Assembly: GCF_036323735.1 (NCBI RefSeq)
Contig: NC_086020.1
Coordinates: 83,825,710-83,889,709 of the forward strand
DNA: 64,000 nucleotides
Origin: Rattus norvegicus
Lineage: Eukaryota > Chordata > Mammalia > Rodentia > Muridae
Direction: 5' to 3'
Positions within the stretch are counted from its first letter, which is position 1, and the number at the start of each line of letters is the position of its first letter. Below the pieces are notes generated by a model. The model saw only the letters and a program-made list of their open reading frames with translations, had not been told where the DNA came from and did not search any database. Position numbers and translations under genes: made by a program. This document shows positions 55,921 through 64,000 of the stretch, in pieces.

Positions 55921-56574
55921 GTTGGGAATGTGAGCAGAGCCTGTGACAGGAAGCTGTGCTAGACTATAGAATGGGGCTAGTGTGACTAGCATGTCCCTCG
56001 GAATGCAATGTGTATGTCAGGCATGGTAACAACCCGCCAAGAGGACAGTGTGTGAAAGCAGCTGGCAGAGAAACAGCTAAATCGTGCGGCTCCCGCGAAT
56101 CCGCGAGGAGTGGGAACTCACAGGAACCATTTCTGTCACTTTTTTAATTATACTGCAACAGGAAATGAAAAAAATTGTTTCCTGTGAAGAAAATACATTA
56201 CCAAAACGTACAGATTACACTGATTAGAAACCAGACAGTAAGATCATAAGCAGGATACAGAGAGGACAGAAAGGACAGGTTAGTGCATGAGCAGCAGGCT
56301 CTGAGAGCTCGGGGATCATTCAGCCTCACTGTTAAGACCTTGGAAGCTGTTACAATCCCTTGGACAGAGGAATAAAGTGTGAGCCTGTTCAGCTGCCCTA
56401 ACAAAATGGCACTGTCTAGGAGGCTTGCTCCACAGATACTTGCTTTTTACCACCCTAGATGCGAGGAAACTTGAATGTCAAGGTGTCGGTACATCTGGTT
56501 GCTTCTGAGGCCTCTAGCCTTGTTGTCTGGGTGAGCATCTTTCCCATGTGTGTACATTTGGTCAGCTCTAAGAT
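55921..56574. other. Unassigned sequence with a CpG-containing patch
   Basis: 56085-56120 (CGTGCGGCTCCCGCGAATCC + GCGAGG) is unusually CpG-rich for its surroundings. It may belong to an ERV or repeat I cannot identify. Confidence 0.4.

Positions 56575-56645
<71 letters not shown>
56575..56645. repeat. (GATA)n tetranucleotide repeat
   Basis: About 17 uninterrupted units. Likely length-polymorphic. Confidence 0.98.
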
Positions 56646-56646
<1 letters not shown>

Positions 56647-58163
56647 AATCTCCTGACTGAACTGGACTCAAGAATACCTCACACCTCAACAGCCTTCACC
56701 CCATCTTCATTTAGAGTCATGCTTTGAGGTTCTGGATTAGAACTTCAAGGCTTCTCCCATCCTGTGATGATTTTTACTAAACTGTTTAACCAATTCTGGC
56801 CTTAACCAGACTCAGGACATCTCTGTAAGGGATAACCAATGGTCCTCCTTGGTTCATTTCTCCCTGTTTTCTTTGCCCAGATTGGGGGTAGATTCTAGAG
56901 GATTCCTGTGCAGAACCCTGAGATTTGGTACTCTTCTCAGAAGAACACGGCTCTGTACTCAAGAAGCATCCTCTTAGAAGCGTTAGTCGTTGCACACAAT
57001 GACCTATATTTGCAGCGACAGGGCAGGAAGGGAGGATCCGTTGACTGAAGACTGTTGACTTTCTTACAAATCTCCTTTGGGTTTGTTTTGGCTTCAGTTA
57101 TTGCCCTCCAGAGAAACAAGAAACAAGCCCAAATCCCTGAGTCACTCTGACTCACTCTACATGACCTAGAGTCAACTTTGCTGTTGCTAAAATTGAATCT
57201 TTTACCCAGAGGCCTCCCAGAATCTATCGCCATCTGAGCACTCATGCATAACCTTTACCTGTGCATGCTGGCTTGCTTGCCTGCTTTTTCGTATGTGAAT
57301 CACCCTTCCCTATGAGAATATGTGTGGTTTCCCCTCAGTAATAGTTCAAGGGGCACTGCATTGAGAATAGTCATTCTTCCTGCAAGTTATAAACCCTGGC
57401 CCACACCCACTTCTGTGGCTGTGCTGTTGGCTGTGCCCTTGGATACAGAAGAACTTGAACAAGCCAATACACTTTCCTGGTAGCAAAACTTGCATCCACT
57501 CCACATGGCTGTGTCGATTCTTCCAGCAAGGCAGGATAAAAAGGAAAAACTGAAGGACACAGAAAGGGCAAAAACCCCCTTGTCCTGGGATCTATTTTGA
57601 GTGTCTTGCTGGCTGCTGAGTCAAGAAACTCCACACAACTGACAGAATCCAAACTGTCTGCACAGACGATGCTTGTCTTCCTAAAGACATCTCAAACAAG
57701 CATGTGTTAAATCAGCAAACTTGTTTGGTTGTTGGATGCTCCCAAAAGGTCCTTATTTTAATGCCCGAGTCCTCAGAATGGCTCTACTAATGGAGCTTTA
57801 AGAGTTGAACCTAGTAAAAGGTACTTGGCTCGTTACAGGCACATGCATGCTCAACACAGGTGATAAGATCTCTCACATACATTCCTTCTCTCTTTCCTTG
57901 ATGTCCTGACATATGACTGTCTGATACACATTCCTGCTACGATGCTCCACATTCACCATTCTCCTTAAGCCCACTGGACCTTGGACCTTGGTTTTAGGCT
58001 CTAAAAAGATGAGCCAAAATAAATCTCTCCTTACTTCATTCAAAAGAAAACAATAAACCAACCGTGTCTACTAATGGCCAGAATGTTTGCTGCCTGCCTT
58101 GAGTTAATAATACATCCTCTAATTTCATTTTCAAAGGGAAATTCTTTAAGAGGAGAGAAATAA
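56646..58163. other. Unassigned sequence; possible old repeat end at 57990-58050
   Basis: GATGAGCCAAAATAAATCTCTCC near 58009 resembles the polyadenylated end of an old rodent repeat. No gene is supported. Confidence 0.4.
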
Positions 58164-58490
58164 GGCTGGGGTTTGGGGAGACAGCCCAGTCAGTAGAATG
58201 TTTGACTTAACTTTGATCAGCAGAGCCCCTGAAGACAGTGGGTGTGGTTGTGCTTGCTTGTAATCCCAGCACTGGGTGGGGCAGAGATAAGTGATTGCTG
58301 CGGCCTCAAACCCATCAGCCTAGCCAACCTGTTGAGCTCTTGGTCAATGAGAGATCTTACCTTACAAAACAAGGTAAAGGCATCTGAGGAAAAATGTACA
58401 ACACTGACCCCTGGCCTCCACATGCATAGAGCTGCACATGCACATGCATATACATGGGTATATGCACACCAAAAATAGAGAGAAGATAAA
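58164..58490 (+). mobile_element. B4/RSINE-type composite SINE, sense
   Basis: TTTGGGGAGACAGCCCAGTC tRNA-like head, then GTGGTTGTGCTTGCTTGTAATCCCAGCACTGG (B1-like), GGCCTCCACATGCATAG and the ACATGCACATGC tail. Confidence 0.78.
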
Positions 58491-58684
58491 TAGGCAAACA
58501 GCTCATGTTTTTCTTTTCGTTCATTTCAAAACTTGCCTTTAACCTTGTTGTTGTAAATTATGTCCTTGGGGAAAATGTAATTTAAAACATACACACACAT
58601 CATAAAGACAGTGGACTATGAGAGTTTCATGTTCTCTCCATCTCACTCTTGCTCTCCACATCCATGGGTTTGTGTGCACTGTCC

Positions 58685-58686
58685 GT

Positions 58687-58735
<49 letters not shown>

Positions 58736-58792
58736 TGTGTGTCTGTGTGTCTGTGTGTCTGTGTGTCTGTGTGTCTGTGTGTCTGTGTGTGT
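58685..58792. repeat. (GT)n followed by (GTGTGTCT)n octamer array
   Basis: About 21 GT units then seven to eight GTGTGTCT octamers. Confidence 0.97.
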
Positions 58793-59045
58793 ATGCAGGG
58801 TGCGTGCGGGCGCACATCCTAAATGGCATTGCTTAAATCCAAAATGTGTCCTATCCCTTATGTCTACTTTAGTAAACTCGATAACTTGGTGCTGCTCTGA
58901 TATTTCCTGAGGTTTTCAACACAGCAACATCTCGCTTTGCCTAAGCAGAGGTCCTAAGGGATGCAGGGAAGAACTCGTTGGGATGCTGACAGCAGTGCTA
59001 AGCTACACCTCACTGCTATAACTGACACCAGGCCTCCTCCCCAGG

Positions 59046-59494
59046 TCTGTGAAGGACCCTAGGGGCCAGCCTTACACCCACTGCCTCAGGTCAAAACTAG
59101 GCTAAACTCTATTCTCCACCCACAGTTCTCAGGAGGAGCAGGAACATTCTTGAAAAAAACACAGAATATACTGACTGATAGTCACCTGACCCTCTGTTCC
59201 CAAATAGAGTTCGAATGCATGTCATATGCTTGCTAGCCAATAGATTCAAAGTCAATATGCTTAGCCAATAAGTTTAAACTGTAACTTTACTGGTGTAACC
59301 TGTTCTCTTAAAAAGTATAAAAAAACTGCTTGTTATAGCAATGCAGGGTTGCCTTCTAGTCACTTGCCACAAGGGGCTGATTGAGGGTTGACCCCAACAC
59401 ACAGTAAAAATAAATCTCTTGTGTTTGCACCTTTTCCTGTGTCTCACTTGGGAGGTCTCCCGGTAGTTAAGACTCACTTTGAGCCTTACATCTG
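59046..59494 (+). mobile_element. ERV1 (gammaretrovirus-like) solo LTR with exact 4-bp TSD
   Basis: The LTR (59050-59490, 441 bp) starts TGAAGGACC and ends GCCTTACA (imperfect inverted termini), flanked by TCTG at 59046-59049 and 59491-59494. Inside, in order: CCAAT words (59236-59240, 59264-59268), TATAAAAA (59316-59323), AATAAA (59409-59414) and a GTCTCACTTGGGAGGTCTCC U5-like stretch. TGAA-type start and 4-bp duplication are characteristic of ERV1. No internal proviral sequence flanks it. Confidence 0.87.
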
Positions 59495-60850
59495 CATTAC
59501 CCAGGAGCCTGTGTTTAGACCTGAGACAGAGTGTCAGCTTATCGGCTTCCTCCAGTTCTCTATGTCTGCTGCCCCGGTTTTGTGACTCAAGACAGAACTT
59601 ATTTTCTTGGAGAAGCAGGAGCCATCCTAGACATTGGATCACGCCGTCCCATCATAAAGCATCTTCACACACACTATTGAACTTCATCCTCAAAGTGATG
59701 AGTATGTGCAGCATACACTGTTCTTACTTTACAGAAAAAAAGTACATTTTTTTTGAGGATTGCTGGTTGGACAAAGGTCAAAGGGCAAAGATCTGGAACA
59801 AGTAAAGAGCAAATCCAGAATTACCCACTCTCTGTCTATCTAATTCAGTTCTACTCCATACCATACTTTCTTTCCTACTCAGCACTTTGAAGATTTGCTG
59901 GGATGTCTGTGGGGGAGAAATTGATGCTTGAGCCTGCTTAATTAGAGAGAAAGGTTGGGACCAAACAGTTTCAGCCTCGCAGCTTGATCTGGCCTGCGGA
60001 TTTAATACAGTTCTAAGAATCTGGTATGTTCTATTAAGTCTTCCTTTGGGCTTGTTTCTTCTCTAGCTCTATATGGCAATGGGATGCAGAAAACAAGTCT
60101 TGGTGGTATTTGTGAAACTGACAAATGCCTGTGCTCAGCAGACAGCAGGCTCTGAAGGAACTCAAGGAGAGAGTCATGGGGTGTGGGGCACAGTGAGGGG
60201 TGAATCTAAGATTTATTAGAAAGAAGGGAGGATCACACCATGGTGGAACTAAGATTTAGTGCACTGACTAAACAACAGAAAAATGTTAACTATATTTACA
60301 CAGTGCTCACTGTTCTTTGGGAGTATCAGTTAGCTATTCATAATTAACCAGACACCTCCAAATTCTGTGCCTGACTTCCGCTAGGGAAAGTTGGCTCTTC
60401 TGCACATGGTCTTCCATCATCTAACGAGCTTGCTTGGTCTTGTTGTCATGGCAAATCCAAGGAGAATGAGTGTATGTGGGTTATTTGTCAGAATTCTGTA
60501 GGCCCAGACTTAGGTCTACTACACAGTCGTATTTACTGCCTTGCTAGACCCCATGCAAGTCATAAACTGGGATATATATACCCAGGAGTCAAGAAATGGA
60601 AGCCACCTCCTGATAGGAAGAGCTTCGAAACTCCCATAGTGAGGGGATGGAGGGGAAGTAGAAGTGGGGTATTGATGGCATATGCTGAATTTGAGGGCCA
60701 GTGGGGCACCGTGTAAGATTGGCATGGTCTTTCCTACTCTATACAAAAATAATCACAATAACTTGTGCGTGAATACTTTTGTGACCTATTCAGGCCCACC
60801 TAGAAAGATAAGTGAACATGTTCTTGATAATTAGGAGGCCACGGATAGGA
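59495..60850. other. Unassigned sequence
   Basis: No gene or named repeat recognised. Confidence 0.5.
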
Positions 60851-60851
60851 G

Positions 60852-61058
60852 GCAGCTGGAGACATGCTCAGTATATAAGAAGACTCTCTGCCTTGCAGAG
60901 GACCCAGTTCTGTTCACAGCACTTTAGATGGCTCACAATTGCCTGTAACTCTAATTTCAGGGGATCAGTGGTCTCCATGGGCACCAGACATACTCTGAGT
61001 ACCCATGCATGCACACAGGTAAAAACACTAATACACATTTTTAAAAATTAAAACTTAA
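60852..61058 (+). mobile_element. B3/B2-type SINE, sense, diverged
   Basis: CTTGCAGAGGACCCAGTTCT...CACAGCAC, GATGGCTCACAATTGCCTGTAACTC and CCATGGGCACCAGACATAC occur in B3 order, ending in TTTTTAAAAATTAAAAC. Confidence 0.82.
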
Positions 61059-61216
61059 TCAATTTTGTGTAAGAAAATACCTGAAAATATAGGAACAGAC
61101 TAAGGAAGCTATTATATAAGTCAAGGTCATGGCTATCAGCAGTTCCTGGTACATTGACACTAGGCAACTTCAGCCAGCTGCCCATATCCAGAGGTGGTGC
61201 ATATGAACTACAGAAT

Positions 61217-61412
61217 TGGTGGTATATGGTGCTGCATGGTGCTGCATGGTGGTACATGGTGTGCACGATGATGATGATGCATCATGGTGCATGGTGGCAC
61301 ATGGTGGTGCATGGTGTGCATGGTGGCACATGGTGTGCATAGTGTGCACGATGATGATGATGCATCATGGTGCATGGTGTCCGTGGTGTGCATGGTGTGC
61401 ATGGTACTGTGT
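61217..61412. repeat. GTGCATG-type minisatellite with an exact 38-bp internal duplication
   Basis: Short GGTG(T)GCAT units, with an identical 38-bp block at 61259-61296 and 61342-61379 (offset 83). Each block holds (GAT)4 and the palindrome ATGATGCATCAT. Open frames on both strands reflect the repeats only. Confidence 0.9.
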
Positions 61413-61959
61413 GAAAAGGACCTAAAACACATTGCTGTGTTTGTAGTCAAAGCACAGAGAAGTCAGAAATACAAGAGCAAAATATATGATCAGAAAAAAA
61501 TAGAGTGTCTGAAACAGGTTGCTCATAATGTACATATTCTTTAGTATATAATTACAACCAGTCAGTGATTTTTATGGAGGGCTATATATCGGACAACCCA
61601 GGAACAGGAGTAGGTAGAAAACTGGTCATCTCCCTGTGAAGCCAACCCCATCTGTGTCTTTCTTTCCTGTAATAGTTTCCTGATTGACTAATAAGAAATA
61701 TGGTTATACCAACTGTCAATAGATGGAAGGTATAGACTTAGCAGGAAACCCTAGGGGAATGCTTTTTAATTACAAAATCCACAAACATGTAGCATTCAAG
61801 CATATTTGCTTTTAGTAGTCAATAATAAAATGGCATTTCATACCCAGACAAACAAGGGATTGCAGCTAAGAGAAGCAATGGAACCATGGCCTGGTCTGAC
61901 CTCTAAGAAGATCCTGCTTGGGAAAAAATGCTTCTTGCTTTATGGAGGCAGACAGATGA
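61413..61959. other. Unassigned sequence
   Basis: Nothing recognised. Confidence 0.5.
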
Positions 61960-62320
61960 CACTCAGCGCTATTCGTGTGTCTTTAGTTTTCTTTAGTTAT
62001 TTGTTTGGGTTCTGTTTGTTGTTTGGATTTTTTGTTTGTTTGTTTTCTTTTTATTGGTCCTTTGTGAATTTCACATTATGTGCCTCAATCCCACTCAACT
62101 CCTCCTTCCCTTGTACTCACCCTCCACCCCTGCAATGCCCCCCACAGCGAAAAAAAAAGAAATCTCATTGTGGAAGCTGTGGTGTGTCCCACACTGTGAC
62201 CTTTTTGTCACATTCCTGTGCTTGTGAATGTTCTTACAATGAATTGTTGGTCTGGTTACGAGACCTTTGACTTCTGCTACTTACTCTATTAATACTGGAA
62301 CCTCACTGGGATTCCTCTCC
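61960..62320 (-). mobile_element. Antisense old L1 3'-UTR-type sequence
   Basis: TTTTTATTGGTCCTTTGTGA...CCCTGCAATGCCCCCCAC...TTGTGGAAGCTGTGGTGTG follows a pattern common to antisense Lx/old L1 3' UTRs. The 154-codon frame at 61806-62270 reads through it and is not a gene. Confidence 0.6.
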
Positions 62321-62334
62321 TGGGGCCACCCCTC

Positions 62335-62336
<2 letters not shown>

Positions 62337-62385
<49 letters not shown>
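62337..62385. repeat. (CA)n microsatellite
   Basis: About 24 CA units. Confidence 0.98.
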
Positions 62386-62387
<2 letters not shown>

Positions 62388-63188
62388 GCCCCAGGCAGGG
62401 TTTTTTGAGTCTCCAGCTTGCTCCCCACCCTGAGCACCTACCTGGGCCTGCCTGGCACCAGACTGGTAGAATCAGGCTCAATTCTTTCAGGGAATGTTAG
62501 GGCACTAATCATTCCATTGCCCAAATGTCAGAACAGAGTGTAGACATAGCCTCTCTCCTCTCTGCCACCTATTGATGTGCACATGACACACCAGCCATAC
62601 CTGCAAAGCCTCTAGGGACAGAGCTATTTGTTCTTTAGCATGCTATTTGAGCACCTGATTTGTACAAGGCATCTCCTCAGAAATTCAAAATACCCTCTGT
62701 CCCATGTCTGAACATTCTATGGGCTCAAGCTGTGTGGAGCACAGAACTTGACCTCAGCAGTCAACAACATTCGCCTCACTTTAGCTGTACCCTCACTGAT
62801 ACCGCAGTGTCTATGGTCCCAGTATGCATTTGGGACATTTTTTGCCTCTATTCAGACATGTTCCATGCCCCTTCCTGCAGCTCACTTCAGTGGCCAACCG
62901 TCACATTTTGTTCCCTGATGAGGAGAATCCACGCACAGTATCCACAGAAGAATCATCTGTATCCCAAGTAAGAGGATCTGGAATAAACTTGAGCTGCCCT
63001 GGCTGAGTCTGAGGCCCTTGGGAAAATCTCTCTCAAGCCTGTCAATGTCGAGACGCAACAAAGCTCGCAACCGAAAGAAAATAAGAGACTCATTATTTCT
63101 GGAGCTCAAATGTGAGTGGCCATGTCCCAGGAACATCAACATCAATTCAGGCAATCCCAAATACACTGTTCCCACATGGGAGGAGAGC

Positions 63189-63189
<1 letters not shown>
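62386..63189. other. Unassigned sequence
   Basis: A 103-codon frame (62660-62971) shows no recognised domain. Confidence 0.45.

Positions 63190-63241
<52 letters not shown>
63190..63241. repeat. (TC)n microsatellite
   Basis: About 26 TC units. Confidence 0.98.
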
Positions 63242-63245
<4 letters not shown>

Positions 63246-64000
63246 TCCTCCATCCTTTCCTCCCACCCCCATCCTTCCCAGACTTAATTTGCCCTAAGAT
63301 AGAGCAAGAGGTTGATTTAGCAGATGGATACCTCCTTGGGTATTTATCTGTTGAAGAAACATAAGAGGATTATCTCCTTTTCTCTGAGAAATCAGATATT
63401 GAACAGTGCTAGTGTCCGGTAAACACAGAAAGCTCCACAATGACGGAGTCTACACCAGCATCCTCCTCCTTGCCTGGGAAGACAGGACTTTCTGAATACA
63501 TTTGAGTTATAATACTGGTGAAAGAGATACTCACGTTAGAGGTGATAAAACGTAGCACAAATAGAAAACTTTCTTCTGATGCCTGAGAAGCATCATAAAT
63601 TTAATGAAGAACTTAGAGGTTTGGTTTCCAGTTGAGTTATGGCCGCTCCCTGGTTATAGGACCAGCTACTTCCCCCTCTTTGAGGCTTCTTCTCAAGAAT
63701 CAGTGGGAATTTAAGTAGCCTTCCTCACTGGGTCCCTGTAAGGTTTAAAGGGAGTATTGTGTGAAGATATAGAAGCCAACTTTTGTCCAATGTTCATCAT
63801 CCAGGGCTTGAGACGTGGAGCACTAACAGCCACAGGCACTGGAAGGGGGTTACCAGCTAGACGTGAAGAAGCAGTCTTGACTTCAGGGTACTTGTAGATT
63901 TTGCTTACTTCCATAGTGTAAATACTCCCTCGTGGACAGGTTCAAGATACCAGTGTACTGTCACTGACAACACACTGTAACAACAGTAAGAAAAGACTCT
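63242..64000. other. Unassigned sequence to window end
   Basis: No gene, RNA or mobile element recognised. Confidence 0.5.

Noticed and set aside
61806..62270. 154-codon frame with a hydrophobic Phe/Leu-rich segment resembling a membrane protein
   Set aside because: It reads through antisense old L1 3' UTR. The hydrophobic run comes from TTTGTTTG repeats.
1..64000. CRISPR arrays, operons, riboswitches, phage or plasmid features
   Set aside because: Tandem repeats here are simple microsatellites without unique spacers, and the sequence is a mammalian nuclear region.

Overview
This window looks like rodent nuclear DNA, almost certainly rat (Rattus). It carries BC1/ID-type tRNA-derived SINEs with intact polymerase III boxes, B1, B2/B3 and B4-type SINEs, young L1 copies with the G-rich rat-type 3' UTR, older (Lx-like) L1 relics, rodent ERV solo LTRs and dozens of long CA, CT, GATA and ACAT microsatellites. 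I found no convincing host protein-coding exon, tRNA, rRNA or CpG-island promoter. Most long open frames run through microsatellites or L1. The window reads as a gene desert or the inside of a large intron.

Layout. 1-17 kb is mostly unannotated intergenic sequence with scattered SINEs, an antisense L1 3' end (2.1-2.5 kb), microsatellites and a long TG/AG tract (16.2-16.8 kb). 17-27 kb is dense in retroelements. It has a 398-bp L1 3' tail with perfect target-site duplications (TSDs), then a chimeric insertion (19.4-22.9 kb) joining a young L1 5' half (5' UTR, ORF1, start of ORF2) to about 1.2 kb of non-L1, polyadenylated sequence that resembles an mRNA 3' UTR. An ID SINE later landed in that insertion's own TSD. 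An antisense LTR-like block and old L1 relics follow. 28.5-29.45 kb is repeat-free, AT-rich and full of homeodomain/POU/forkhead-like words, so it is the best candidate conserved regulatory element. 30-40 kb is mostly unannotated, with a 24-bp minisatellite (37.2 kb) and an LTR (38.2 kb).

40.46-45.71 kb is the most unusual structure. A 16-bp perfect duplication brackets a 5'-truncated young L1, its own A-rich tail, then about 4 kb of further sequence ending in an ATTAAA signal and a short poly(A). I read this as one very long L1 3' transduction, whose cargo already contained an older, twin-primed (internally inverted) L1 with its own 11-bp TSD. 46-64 kb holds SINEs, microsatellites, an IAP-like solo LTR (6-bp TSD, perfect NRF1-type palindrome), an ERV1-like solo LTR (4-bp TSD), a BC1-like ID element and antisense L1 3' UTR.

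How the parts relate: L1 machinery explains the L1s, the SINEs and the chimera, all of which carry A-tails and most of which show TSDs. The LTRs are leftovers of recombined proviruses. Nothing here forms an operon or pathway. Family names and consensus comparisons come from recall of rodent repeat families, not from a search; TSDs, signals and motifs were read directly from the sequence.
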